A stretch of 64,000 nt of DNA from Solea solea (taxonomy: Eukaryota; Chordata; Actinopteri; Pleuronectiformes; Soleidae), in assembly GCF_958295425.1 (NCBI RefSeq), contig NC_081147.1, forward strand, positions 4,299,290 to 4,363,289, read 5' to 3'. Made by a program: the position numbers and the translations under genes. Shown here one piece after another: positions 12,279-23,473 of the stretch. The first letter of the stretch is position 1. Every line of letters starts with the position of its first letter. The notes under the pieces were generated by a model, which was not told the origin of the DNA, did no database searches, and saw only the letters and a list, made by a program, of their open reading frames with translations.

Positions 12279-13810
12279 TGAGGAAAGTCATGAGTGATTG
12301 CTGAGAGCTTCTCACTACAATAATCTCAGCGGCATATTAATGTCGGTGATAAGTCAGGCTGTTAATGTTGGCTCTTAAACTCAAAAGTGCAAAAAAAATA
12401 AAAAATATATCCAGCCTTCTTGTGAATACAGAGAATGGATTCTATATTTAGGACACAATTTTTATTCCTCTGCGTTTTTTTCCATCCATCAGTACTGAAT
12501 GGGTGTTTACAGTTTAGAGACAGAAATGTGACACCAGATGACACAGGCATACTTCTGAAGCACCTTAAATAAAGCAACATTTGAAATCTTTCAGCTAAAG
12601 AGTTGGTATAGTCAGACTATCAATGCAGCCTTTTTCAAACACGTAAGTATCTAACTTTTAAAGTTACTTCCTTTTAAAAGTTCCCCTGCTGCTTTACACT
12701 TGTCAGGTCAGTCTTCCTCATTAGAGACCTCATGAAAAATTAAACAAACTTAATTGAATACAAAAAGCTGTTTACTGACAAGACAAGAGGCTGAAACTAG
12801 GCCCGTTAAGCAATTAAGTACTTCAAGGTTTTCATTATCAGCTTTCAAACTCGTCTAATGGTCACAACTGCTGTAATGTTTTCAGAGAAAAAGACAACCA
12901 GAATGAGTCATGGAAGTTGTTGGAGAAGCACTGTAACACAAATGGAAAGTAAGTTCAACTATCCTGCAAATACCAACAGTTTTTTTAATAGTGCTAAGGC
13001 ATAAAAAAAAAAAAACTAAATAGCTATTTTAAAGCTGCATCCATTGATTGTAGGGACTGGGGAACAATAGGAAACAAAAAGGACTTGCCAGGAGCTGTGC
13101 ATTTGAAAGTCCTGCAACTACAGGGAAATGCTGACTCAGCATTCTCAAATAATTATTTCACAATAAAGGCCTGGTAAAACAAATAAAAGAAAGTGGATTT
13201 AGCAAAGAAAACCTTTAGAATTATTTTAATTTGAAATGGGAAGTTGTTGTAAAAAAAGCGCACACATTGGTTGGTTTTGGTTGACACTTGAAGGCTTGAG
13301 TCAGGAAAATAAAAGTTTGGAACCCTTTCGTAGGTCATGCTCCATATATGCAGTAATGACTCCTCCCACATTGAGGAGGTACTATATTGAATCAATAAGA
13401 TTTCAGTCAGACGAACAAGTTTATGTGTCTTTAAAGTAACACAACGTAGGATTTGCGCTCAGGGTCTCTTGTTACAACTGTTGTACAATATACTGTATGT
13501 CATATACTGTTGTTCTCACTCCAATTGGGGCTCTAGAGACCAACTACGACTGCTCTGCTAACTTCATTTCTCCCCCCTGCACAAGCCACTGGACTGGCGG
13601 CGGTGTTACTCTGAGAGATCGAGGCTGAGAGACAGTGGGAGAGAGAGAGAGAAAGCAACAGAGCTGTGGAGAGACAGAAACAAATGAGTGGAGAGAAACG
13701 ATAAAATGAGAAAGTTGAGGAGTTGCATTAAAGGGGATGAAAAGTGATTTGCTGGTTCAGAGAATGTTATGGCCTCTGTTGGCTGGGAAATGGCATGGTC
13801 CTATTAATAC
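12279..13810. other. No recognised feature
   Basis: Unassigned. At about 13425-13570, TTTAAAGTAACACAACGTAGG followed by a TGTTCTCACTCC block hints at another MITE fragment, but I cannot define its ends. Confidence 0.4.
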
Positions 13811-13811
13811 T

Positions 13812-13880
13812 GTGTGTGTGTGTTTGTGTGTGTGTGCACTGTGAGCTTCTTGGTTTCTGTGTGTGTGCGTTTGTGTTGCC
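13812..13880 (+). repeat. GT-rich simple repeat
   Basis: Interrupted GT runs (GTGTGTGTGTTTGTGTGTGTG and a second run near 13858-13870). The plus-strand frame 13744-14046 reads through it as a C/V-rich peptide and is a by-product. Confidence 0.85.
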
Positions 13881-15772
13881 AGCGTCATGTAATCAGTGGT
13901 GTTTGGAGCTCACAGTGAGAGACAATGATCTGGATGTGGGTCTAATTATCTCTGTGGTGAAGTGTTACGGCGTCGCTGTGTGGTGTGCAGCTTGTTCCAG
14001 CGTGTGCAAGGTGTGTGTGAGTCTGTGTTTGAGAGTGCGAGGCTGATTTGTTGTTCATTTTCTCTTCTCGTTTCTCCATATTTCTGACTAATGAGATTCC
14101 AATCAACTGTGTCTTGATAAGAGAGGCTCCAAAAACAAAGAACGCAGTGGAGAGAAATGAGAATGTAACAGTAGAGGGGAAGAAGGACTAACCTCAGTGA
14201 AAAAACACTCTTGAGTATAATTATAATAACATTTTCATTTTTATACATTATCCCAGCCAATAGCTGTTTACCATCTAACAGAGCAGTGACTTTCTGAGAA
14301 TGTTTTTTTTCTCATTATTCATTGTTATTAGTCTTTAACAGTGCAGTGGTAATGATCCTTCTCACACAAAGGGCTTATTTATTGTTATTGTTATGCCATA
14401 TGTAAACAAAACAGAACAAGATGATATAATCGTCACTGCCCCTTTAATTCCATGTGTATAAATAAATGGATGTTAAATACATACGAGAGTGATTCTCAAA
14501 ATGACAAACTTTGGCAACCAAATGAACAATATCAACAACGTATTTTCCTCTCTCAGTAACTCTGACGTCCCTCTGTGTAGCTCAAACACCTGCTGTGCAT
14601 CTTAACCACATAGAGCGCGTGTGACACAGCAGCGTGTCATGTTCACCATTAAATATCCCTGCAAAGTTGTAGTGTCCTCAACTTCTAAAAATTAACTGTG
14701 GTCACAGCTGTGTTCAAAACAGAGTGAAAATATGGCACACAGCATGCGGGAAGCATTCAGAAGTCTGAATATTTCCTCACACGTTCTCCTGCTTTAAGTT
14801 CCAGTGTTGAACCTACATCGCCCCCTGTGGACTTTCGAGTAATTACCACAAAACTGAATCTTCTCAGCCACTGTGCTGCTGTATGAAGCTGTTTCGCATG
14901 AAATATATTAATTTATATGTCAGACTGATGTCAACAAGTGTACAGTTTGCATTCATCAATATCTTCTTAAATTCCTAAATGCCTTCTTTGAAAAGTGTGT
15001 ATTCTACGTTAGATTCAAGTGTTATTTAACTTAACTGAACTGTGGTGTAACCATGTCAGGCAAATTGGACAAATTGTTTTGTAAAATAATTAAAATAATG
15101 TGGGGTTTTTTTAACGTTGGAAATAAGAATCCTGCAATGTTATCTACTATATAATTGAAAAAAACCCTAAAAGGTTTTAAAGAGTTGGTCAACGAGGCCT
15201 GAATGTGTAGAATTAGCAACCAAAACTAACTACTGATCACTCCATCTTGTTGTACTGTTTTATTAAAGTTGGTATTTCCAAACTGTGAGTGAAAAGTTTT
15301 TCCACATAAACTCCAGCAGAGAAGCTCATAAACACCTCCTCTCATAATCAACCACCTCAATTAATATGAACACGTCCCAACATCCCTTATCTCCTGTTCC
15401 GTATTTTTCTCAGGTGGCCAGATTAATGTTTTGTGCTGAACTTGTGTACTGCACCTTAACCTAATCCCTCCTATTAAACTACAGTTCCCTTGTAAAATGA
15501 AAGATTTTTCATTGTCCACGATGAGTCATGTGAGCACAATCTCAAAAGCCCCAAAAAAAGGAGTAATTCTATTTTAACGATGAGGTGCAGTAAAAGTTGA
15601 ACAGAGAGGGTGTTGCTGTTAATGTTCATGGCGTCATGATGAAATGTTGCTGCTATGCGGTAAATAACAGACAGAATGTGGGGTTGCACCAGGACGAGTG
15701 TTGAAACTGCAGCTAATACAATTTTATGTAAAATAGCTCAAAATAAGATGAAATATGGTGTTGCCATTATGC
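13881..15772. other. No recognised feature
   Basis: AT-rich. No exon-like, RNA-like or transposon-like structure that I can name. Confidence 0.45.
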
Positions 15773-15835
15773 AGTGGTTCTGAAACATTGTATACCAAGT
15801 ACCACCTGAGGAAATATTGAGCTCTCAAAGTAACA
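15773..15835 (+). mobile_element. hAT-like repeat fragment
   Basis: CAGTGGTTCTGAAACATTG followed by CAAGTACCACCTGAGGAAAT matches the remembered terminus of a common fish hAT-like element. No matching opposite end is visible before the next repeat. Confidence 0.45.
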
Positions 15836-15964
15836 CAAGTGTATGTGCAATGCTGTCAGAGGAGACGATAGCCAGATTCAGCAGATTTTACGAGCATCAG
15901 TGAATGCATCACAGTTGAGCAGTCGAGTCACAGAGGAGATGAGAGAGAGAGCACCAACCATTCG

Positions 15965-16195
15965 CTCTCACACACGGTCAATTTAGAGTGTCCAATTTAT
16001 CTAATCCCCATATTGCATGTTTTTGGACTGTGGAAGGGAGCCAGAGAACCCGGAGAAAACCCAGGCACATGGGGAGAACATGCAAACTCCATGCAGAAAG
16101 GCCTTATTCCAACTGGGGCTCAAATCCAGGTCTTCTTTGGCAAAGGCAAGAGTGCTAACCACTACATCAACCGTGTGGCGCGTACTCTGATCACA
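15965..16195 (-). repeat. Dispersed teleost repeat A, minus orientation
   Basis: Carries, in reverse, most family landmarks: GGTCAATTTAGAGTGTCCAA, TGCATGTTTTTGGACTGTGG, GGAGAACATGCAAACTCC and GTGCTAACCACTACATC near its right end. Both overlapping frames (16013-16198 plus, 16001-16243 minus) come from the repeat and are not genes. Confidence 0.75.
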
Positions 16196-16265
16196 TAGCC
16201 TGGTATATTCAGTAGAACATATTTCCTCCAAGCACCAATTCAATTCAATTTTATTTGTATAGCGC

Positions 16266-16632
16266 TGTTGGCTTCACTGCTCACGGTTGGTTCAGGAAGG
16301 ATGTAAGACTCTGTGTTTCTTGTGAAAATAATCCAGTTTATTGTCAAATGTGGCATAAACAAATAAAGTCCAAACTGAAATGACTTAACATCTCAACAAA
16401 AAGCGCCGCCATCGCTCTGACGGCTGGGGGCTGCATCCACTGCGTTCCTGCAGCCCGTTTCCACTCTGCTCCTCTCTCTGGACCCAGCCCACTGCAAGAG
16501 CCCAGAATCAGATTACGAGCGTGCTTATATAGCTGACTGATTACCTGATTCTGTCCAGCTGTCTGATCACCGGCTAAGCCACTCCTCCCTCTCCTCCAGC
16601 AGCCGCCACTCTAACCACACCCCACTGCCACA
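16266..16632 (-). mobile_element. Solo LTR inside the L2 tail
   Basis: Starts TGTTGG and ends CCACA on the plus strand, so it has TG...CA termini. It is flanked on both sides by AGCGC (16261-16265 and 16633-16637), a perfect 5-bp target duplication. In minus orientation it shows LTR layout: a TATA-like CTATATAAGC (near 16525), then downstream a GACAATAAAC poly(A)-signal-like block (near 16340) before the 3' end. No internal retrotransposon sequence is present. This is what remains after recombination between the two LTRs of a full element, probably a Gypsy-type. Confidence 0.85.
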
Positions 16633-17197
16633 AGCGCCAAATCATAACATACTTTATCTCAAGGCACTGTACATAGACAACATCAAGGAGGGCAGAGAAA
16701 CCCAACAGTTCACACAATGAGCAAGCACTAGGCATCAGTGGAGAGAAAAAAAACTTCCCTTTTAACAGGAAGAAATCTCTGACAAAACCTGACTCAAAGA
16801 TGTGCAGCCATCTGCCTCACCCGGTTGGGGTGAAAGGAAAAATGGGGGACAAAAAGGACGAGATAGAGATGAGGTAGAGACAGAAGAAAGAGAACAGGAG
16901 CAGACAACAACTGTATCAAGTTATAAGTTTATACAGGACAGTTAGAGTCAGTGATGACATGTTTATAGCACTACAATTTTTAATTTATATAAGCAGCAGC
17001 AGAAATTGTTCATACAAATGATACTGATATCGACTTTTAATTATAGCATAATAATAATGGTGATGATATGTATGATAATAATAATAATAGCCTTGAAACT
17101 GGATCTGGATCCTGCAACCTGCAAGATGAGGACAGAGAGAGAGAGAGAGAGGAAAGGAAGGAAAGAAAGACACAAACTAGGGAGAGTAAGAACAAGG

Positions 17198-18530
17198 TTA
17201 ATGACATATAATGAAGTCATATTCATACCCTGAGTGTGAGAGAGTGAGTGTGTGTGCACCACAGGAATTCCGCCAGCAGTCTAGGTCTATAGCAGCATAT
17301 GTAAGAGATGGTCCAGGTTTCCCTGAACCAGCTCTGACTATAAGCTTATCAAAAAGGAATGTTTTAAGTCTAACTTTAAATACAGAGAGTGTTTCCGCCT
17401 CCCGAACTGTCTTTGGAAGCTGGTTCCACAGCAGAGAAGCCTGGTAACTGAAGGCTCTACCTCCCATTCTGCTCTTTACAGACTCTGGGAACCAACAAGT
17501 AAAACCTGTATTTTGGGACCTAAGTGATCTGTTAGGGTGATAAGGTAAATCTAGGTATTTCGGGTATGAAGGGGCCTGACCATTAAGTGCTTTGTACGTG
17601 AGGAGGATTTTAAATTGAATTCTAAACTGTATGGGGAGCTAGTGTAGAGAAGCTAACACTGGAGTTATATGGTCTCTCTTTCTACTTCCTGTCAGAACTC
17701 ATGCTGCAGCATTTAGAATTAACAGAAGGGTTCTAACAGACTTGATGGAACATCCTGATAACAAGGAGTTACAGTAATCTAATCTAGATGTAACAAAAGC
17801 ATGGACTCGTTTTTCAGAGTCCTTTAAGGACAGAATGTTTCTAATTTTCATAATATTCTGCAGGTGACATGTCCTGGTCAAAAATAACTCCAAGGTTTCT
17901 CACAGTGGAACTGGAAGCCATGGTGATGTCATCTGAGATGACAATGTGGTCAGAAGGTTTTTCTCTGAGGTGTTTAGGGCCGAGTATAATGACCTCAGTT
18001 TTTTCTGAGTTTAAAAGTAGAAAGTTACAGGTCATCCAGGACTTAATGTCTCTGAGACATTCCTGAAGTTGAAAAACCTGATTTGTTTCATCCGGCCTCA
18101 TTGATAAATATAGCTGTGTGTCATCTGCATAACAATGAAAGTGTATGTTGTGCTTTCTAATAATGTTCCCTGAAGGAAGCATATATAAGGTGAAAAGTAT
18201 AGGCCCAAGCACTGAGCCTTGTGGAACTCCACAATTAACTTTTGTTTGCAAAGAGGCATTATCATTAACATGATAATGCTCCAGTCTCTGCAATAAATTA
18301 TCATGATCAATTGTGCCAAATGCAGCACTAAAATCTAACAGAACAAGTAAAGAGACTAGACCTTATCTGAGGCAAAGAGAAGGTGGTTACTAACTTTAAC
18401 TAGTGCTGTTTCTGTGCTATGATACAATCTAAAATCTGACTGAAAATCTTCAAACAAGCCATTAATGCGCACATATTCACATAATTGATTGGCAACTGCC
18501 TTTTCTAAGATTTTAGAAAGGGGAAGCTCT
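17198..18530 (-). pseudogene. L2-like LINE RT and C-terminal domain remnant
   Basis: Decayed C-terminal half of an L2-like polyprotein. In order from the 5' side: LSKILEKAVANQLCEYVRIN and TETALVKV (about 18370-18530), [19 protein letters not shown] (about 18180-18235), [12 protein letters not shown] with the catalytic YADD at 18120-18131, then [23 protein letters not shown] (about 17720-17780) and GGRAFSYQASLLWNQLP near 17420-17467. The RT would copy the element's RNA at a nicked target. The copy is broken by frameshifts, and the segment normally found between LEH and VNDNAS is missing at about 18270, a deletion of roughly 25 codons by my recollection of the family. It cannot encode an active protein. 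Confidence 0.85.
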
Positions 18531-18575
18531 CGTACCACTGGTGGTACACGTACCACAGTTTGAGAAATTCTAAAT
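18528..18575 (-). mobile_element. hAT-like repeat end fragment
   Basis: In minus orientation TTTCTCAAACTGTGGTACG leads into a small palindrome, GTACCACCAGTGGTAC. This resembles the terminus of a common fish hAT-like family. It abuts the truncated 5' end of the LINE, so the LINE may have inserted into it or both may be breakage products. Confidence 0.4.
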
Positions 18576-20183
18576 TTCAGGACATGTCGTAATTAGTACA
18601 TTCAAGGAAAAATAGGTTCTTTCAGCGATTGACGCTAATGCTGTCCCATAGCCAACAGGGTATGCTTTTACAAAATTTAAGTTCAAACATATTTTTAAAT
18701 TCCAAATTTTAAGCTTAACAAATTTTAGTTTTAGATTGCCAATATAAAAAAGTTTTAGATTCTGATCTTAAGACTTGAAGTCAATTTAAGGGAATAGTAC
18801 ACGAGAGGCAACAACAAAGATATAAACATTTTTGACTGTTAAATTCCAATTTCAAAGTCGAAGTCTGAAAATAAAATTGCACCATGAACATCAAAGTCGA
18901 GGAGCAATTTTAGAGGTCTTACTCAACTGACTAGCACACACCAGTTGTTAACGCGAAGTGCAGCCAGTCAGGATGCAGGACTGATGACTCATGATTATAA
19001 TGACGTCTATTTTGCAGTTCCACATTCAGAGGCGGAGTCCTGTGTTCCATACACCACACAACTCCACGTAAACACATGCTGGCAAATGAAGCAGGATAAC
19101 ACGTGACAATGGACTCTTGCATTATGGTTTTACATGAAACACCACAAAAGAATACTTAACTGATTGACAGAGTTTTATCTCCTTGATAAGGGACCTTTCA
19201 TTTGATGTGAACATTATTGGAATATTTTTTTGTCTTACTTCCTGCACCAAGAGAAAATCGGCAATTGTATAACACAGCGCACACAATTACTGCCTCTATC
19301 AAGTGATAGTGTTTAGTAACAGTAGTTAGTAACAGATAGTAAGAGTCATATTTTCCAATTCTTCACCAATTCCTATTCACAGTTTCCATCAACAAACTGA
19401 TGGAAGTGATGGAATTGCAGCACCACATACCTTATATTTACACTTGAATGTTACTTGTTGTACTGTGTACCTTGCAGATTAATACAAATATTGATTATAT
19501 GCCATTAATTTAATTTAATCATTCACAAACCATGCAATTAATTCATTCATTTTTGATCGCCTGACAAGCCTAAATTTAATTAATATTGATCGTTTCTCTG
19601 ACCTCTGGAGCGTAAAGTGTTCAAAATTTAGTAAACAAGGCATTATATCTTACACCTGTATGATGACATAATATGAATAAAGTGAACATATATAAACAGA
19701 CTTTGTAATAATAATAAAAAAAGTAAATATGATGACTTGTGTTCAAATCAATGTATCACAATTTGGTGGACTGTCTGTGTTAAAAGCAATCTTTTTCTTA
19801 TATTGCCTTATTTATCTATATTTACATTTGAACTAAATCAACAAACAGCTGTAAATTTCAATTATAATTGCAATAAACTCTGATTCTTTAAATCTTGAAG
19901 TCTTTGGGACTCAACACATGACGTACTACATATTGAATGTACTGTGTGTTTTGAAAAACTCTAATCTAAGAACTAAATTAGTAGTATCAGCCACAGAAAG
20001 AGTGAGAGAGAGAAAATATTAAAGTCAGGATAATTGCAGCTGGGAACACGATCAGTGATTTAAAAAGAGAAAAAGAGCACAGAGAAGATGGAGGAATGCA
20101 TCTTTATGAGTTCACATTTGAAACAGTTCCCTCCTTTTTTTGTATGTCTCTATACACAAGTCACTTCACTCCTCTTTCACTTA
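18576..20183. other. No recognised feature
   Basis: About 1.6 kb of AT-rich unassigned DNA without convincing frames or repeats. Confidence 0.45.
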
Positions 20184-20640
20184 CAGTTGAGGCCAAAATT
20201 ATTAGCCCCCCTTGTGAAATTAGACAAAACTCTTTATTTCTCTCTGGAAATTACCATTAACAACAAGTGTTTGTATTGCATTTGTTTCCAAAATAACAAA
20301 GACAAAATGTCCACTAAGTTTGATGTGAATATTTTATTGATACACTGAATTGAAACAAAAAAGGGCAAAAATGAGACGTCCAAAATTATTAGCCCCCTGG
20401 CCATTAATAGTCAATAGAGTACCCTTTCTGAGCCACAACTGAAAACAACCTCTTAAAGTAGTTCTTTACTAGGTTGGCACAGGTCTCCTGAGGGATTTTG
20501 GCCCATTCTTCCATTGCAAATTGTTCCAGCTGGTCCAAATTGCGTGGTTTCCGAGCATGGACATTCAGCATGAGCACCTGAGACAGATTCTCAATAGGAT
20601 TGAGGTCTGGGCTCTGTGCAGGCCACTCCAGGACCTTGGT
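20184..20640 (-). mobile_element. Tc1-like transposon, one end and 3' part
   Basis: Terminus CAGTTGAGGCCAAAATTATT begins at 20184 directly after TA at 20182-20183, the expected Tc1/mariner target. The core AAAATTATTAGCCCCC occurs twice in the same direction (about 20195-20211 and 20382-20397). This is the inverted/direct-repeat layout seen in fish Tc1 elements, with two transposase sites per end. The element breaks off near 20640, where unrelated pyrimidine-rich DNA begins, so the second terminus and most of the gene are lost. Confidence 0.85.
20404..20640 (-). pseudogene. Tc1-like transposase C-terminal remnant
   Basis: The frame stays open for 78 codons to a stop at 20404-20406. It begins [19 protein letters not shown]. 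The E of NPIEN is the third catalytic acid of the Tc1 DDE/D triad, which binds metal and cuts and joins DNA. It continues through [14 protein letters not shown] and [14 protein letters not shown] to the end GYSIDY. The HTH DNA-binding domains and the first two catalytic aspartates are absent because the copy is truncated. No stop or frameshift is visible in the surviving part, so decay has been modest. The plus-strand 172-residue frame (20521-21039) over the same DNA is an antisense artefact. Confidence 0.85.
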
Positions 20641-21010
20641 TTGGTATCCTTATCTTTCCTCATTCCATTTCTCTGTAGTCTCGGACTTTTTCCACATCAC
20701 TCTCTGCTCTTCAAGCCTCCTTCCTGTGGGCCTCTTTCATCCTGTCTTGTTGTGTCCCATCTGTTAACCTACAACATCTTTGTCATCTCCCGTCTATCTC
20801 TCTACCACTCATCTTTGCTCCTCACCCCTCTTTCTGCTGTGTCGCTCTCTTACCTCCTCTCCTTATCCCTGTATCTTTCAACTGCTGTGCTCTCATTTTT
20901 TATCACCATGTGTGATCTCCTCCACCACTCTCATCCCTCTGTTTTTCTGTCTGCCTCTTGCCCTGCTCTATCTGTCCCAACCTTTCTCTCGCTGGGTATC
21001 ATTGCTGCCC
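20641..21010 (+). other. Pyrimidine-rich tract
   Basis: For about 370 bases the plus strand is dominated by C and T (for example TCTCGCTGGG preceded by CCAACCTTTC). There is no simple period. The plus-strand frames across it are leucine- and serine-rich by composition. It begins exactly where the Tc1 remnant stops. Confidence 0.6.
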
Positions 21011-21414
21011 GACTGCAGTCCGGCAATCGAAAAGACTAAATGAATAATGGGTGATTATTGCTGATAACAAGACAAAGGGGAACATTGCTGAGCTCTGTCA
21101 TTGTTACCAAACACACACACATGCAGTTGTACCTCCATGACCACATTGTATTCCAATATGCACTTATCTTGTGAAGTGCAAGATACTGTGAACTCCTAAA
21201 TGGTTTTATTGAATCACTTACTGACTATTTTTTTAACCACATATAAAATCTGTTTGAGATTAAGAACCTATTTTTTTAAAGGGAGACATGTGCCAAGATA
21301 GACCCCAACACATTTGAACATCCAATACAAGAGACATAGTGGGGAATCTGCTTCCAATACTTTCACTGTGAGAAGTTACACACTAGCGTTATCCTTTACA
21401 CAGCAGAAGGTCAC

Positions 21415-21610
21415 TGCTGAGTGTGCATGTTCTCCTGGTGTGGTTGGGTTGTTTTCAAGGTATTCCATCTTCCTCCCAGATCCAAAGACATGCAGATTTG
21501 GATAAATTGACTTAATGCAGTGTAAATGGTTGTTTATCTCTGTGCAATCCTGTGATTTGTTAGTGAACTGAGCAGGGTGAGCCTGCCTCTCACCCAAGGT
21601 CAGCTCGGAC
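21415..21610 (+). repeat. Dispersed teleost repeat A, plus orientation
   Basis: Landmarks in order: GCATGTTCTCC, TTCCTCCCAGATCCAAAGAC with ATGCAG, AAATGGTTGTTTATCTCTG, CCTGTGATTTGTTAGTGAAC. Diverged and missing the 5' part. Overlapping frames are not genes. Confidence 0.7.
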
Positions 21611-22206
21611 TGGAATTAATTTAAAAAATGATGATTGTACTCCACAATTTGGAGAGACAGAACATTGTGATACCATCAATCAAGATTGATCAATCAAAGC
21701 TGTACGGAGGGGGTACGGTTCTAGCAGGCAAGAATAAATCTGGTTACTTATTTGGGTGCTTCACTAACTAGTGTTGGCAGGTCATAGTCACTAACTGTCT
21801 GCTGACAGTGACATCAGCTTGGAGAATTGGATTAGTCAGTAACCGTATTTTGCACACACAATTGTCTATGTTGCCACAAAAATCTAATCACTTTGTTTTT
21901 TCCTTGAACAGTAGCCAATGTCCCCAAAATTTCATTTTCCAGATACTTCCATTGCTTTTTGATTTACGCTGCTCAAAAATAGACAAACTTGGCAGAAAAT
22001 ATAACCTCCTTGGCAGAGTTAATAATAGTGAAGGCACCTGTTGTGACAATAGCCAAAAAACTGAGAAGGAAAGGTTACTTCAACACCATCTTTTCATACA
22101 TAAAGTACTGTGTAATATGACTGTAGCTCACATGGCTTGCTTATAAAATCTAGCAAGTGTGTAAATTGACAACACAGAGCAGTGGGCACTGGATTAGGCT
22201 GTTGAT
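21611..22206. other. No recognised feature
   Basis: The plus-strand frame 21808-22146 (112 residues) has no recognisable domain. The rest is unassigned. Confidence 0.45.
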
Positions 22207-22331
22207 CAGGCCTATTCAACTAGCAGTCCACGGGCCCGATGAAAGTCCAACAAGAACAAGACAAATGTTCTGTGTGGACCACCAGCTATTTTCCTTTTAG
22301 GCCCACCCGCTTCTGAAAATGAATAGCCCTG
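22207..22331. mobile_element. Small hAT-like MITE
   Basis: About 125 bp, bounded by CAGGCCTATTCA at the left and TGAATAGCCCTG at the right. These are 12-bp terminal inverted repeats with one mismatch and the CAGG start common in hAT elements. The interior (CAGTCCACGGGCCCGATG) resembles a familiar fish MITE. No clear 8-bp target duplication remains. Confidence 0.65.
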
Positions 22332-22371
22332 TATCTGTAGATTGTAGATTGAGTTCACACAATGCTGATTA

Positions 22372-23160
22372 CATTACATTACATTACATGTCATTTAGCA
22401 GACGCTTTTATCCAAAGCGACTTACAATAAGTGCATTCAAACATTTGGGTACAAATAAGAGCTAGAAGTAAGTAAGAGCTTCAAGTAAATCAAACTATGA
22501 AGTGCTAGTCATAAGTGCGATATATATATATTTATTTATTTTTTTTTTTGTCGTCGTCGTTATCGTCTTAGTCGAGGTAGAGTCGGAAGAAATGTGTTTT
22601 TAGTCGGCGGCGGAAGATGTGGAGGCTTTCCGCTGTCCGGATGTCGATGGGGAGCTCGTTCCACCATTTGGGAGCGAGGACAGTGAACAGTCTCGAGTTC
22701 TGTAAATGCCTCTGCGATCCTCTCAGTGAGGGGGCAGCGAGCCGGTTTGCCGATGCAGAGCGAAGTGGGCGGGCTGGGGTGTAGGTTTTGATCATGTCCT
22801 GGATGTAGGCTGGACCGGATCCGTTTGTAGCATGGAACGCAAGCACTAGAGTCTTGAAGCGGATGCGAGCAGCTACAGGAAGCCAGTGAAGGGAGCGGAG
22901 GAGAGGTGTAGTGTGGGAGAATTTTGGTAAGTTGAAGACCAGTCGAGCTGCTGCATTCTGGATGAGTTGCAGGGGTCGTATGGCACACGCAGGGAGACCA
23001 GCCAGGAGGGAGTTGCAGTAATCCAAGCGTGAGATGACAAGAGCCTGGACCAGAACCTGTGCCGCCTTCTGGGTTAGAAGAGGCCGTATCCTTCTAATGT
23101 TGTACAACATGTATCTGCAAGATCGAGCTGTTGCAGCAATGTTGGCAGTGAGGGAGAGAC
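22372..23160 (-). mobile_element. Young 5'-truncated L2-like LINE insertion
   Basis: 789-bp minus-strand insertion flanked by CTGATTA on both sides (22365-22371 and 23161-23167), a perfect 7-bp target duplication. The 3' tail contains the hallmark fish L2 sequence, TTTAGCAGACGCTTTTATCC then AAAGCGACTTAC on the plus strand (about 22394-22427). It ends in a short ATTAC repeat at 22371-22388, the expected tail repeat. Reverse transcription stopped early, so only the C-terminal coding part and 3' end were inserted. Confidence 0.95.
22568..23160 (-). pseudogene. L2-like LINE ORF2 C-terminal part, frame open
   Basis: The reading frame is open from the truncation point (SLTANIAATARSCRYMLYN) to a stop at 22568, about 197 codons. 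Conserved blocks are IRPLLTQKAAQVLVQALVIS, SRLDYCNSLLAGLP, IQNAAARLVFNLPK, LHWLPVAARIRFKTLVLAF and the C-terminal KWWNELPIDIRTAESL. This is the region downstream of the RT catalytic core, and the palm with YADD is absent. It is annotated as a pseudogene because the protein is N-terminally truncated, not because of stops. No frameshift is visible, so the insertion looks recent relative to the other LINEs here. An overlapping minus frame (22560-22988) is a shadow. Confidence 0.9.
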
Positions 23161-23167
23161 CTGATTA

Positions 23168-23473
23168 AGCCTGTCAGCTCCACATGTATTCCTCAGCATA
23201 GCAGTTTTTGTTTTGTGTCTATGTTGACCATTCCCATGTAGCATGCAGTGTTGAATTTTACGTCACGACCGGCGGAAGAAGCGCGGAGCACGAGTAAAGC
23301 AAAACAGCTTCATACTGCAGCATTACAGCTAAATATTGCTATATATCATGTCTTGAAAAGTTCCAGAAGTGGGCTCTAGTGCTAAAACTAAACCTAGAGA
23401 TGCCGTAGGACTTCAAAATCATATTTTAATCATGTCACAATTGTAGCTTCTAAATCACCTCATACTGAAAAAA
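23168..23473. other. No recognised feature
   Basis: About 300 bases of unassigned DNA between the L2 insertion and the next LTR. Confidence 0.45.

Larger units (their letters stand above)
16237..18530 (-). mobile_element. L2-like LINE, 5'-truncated, with nested solo LTR
   Basis: Minus-strand non-LTR retrotransposon. The 3' end is at 16237-16265, where the plus strand reads CAATTCAATTCAATTTTATT then TGTATAGCGC, a common terminal signature of one fish L2-like family. The 3' untranslated part runs to about 17200 and includes (GA)n at 17134-17151 and an ATA-rich run at 17045-17090. RT coding remnants lie at about 17200-18530, where the element stops, so the endonuclease and N-terminal RT are missing. 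The 3' tail is split at 16265 by a complete LTR; removing it rejoins TATAGCGC with CAAATCATAAC, which is the usual order in this family. Confidence 0.85.

Noticed and set aside
20521..21039. 172-residue plus-strand open frame, one of the longest in the window
   Set aside because: Its first part is antisense to the Tc1 transposase and the rest is a pyrimidine-rich tract giving leucine/serine bias.
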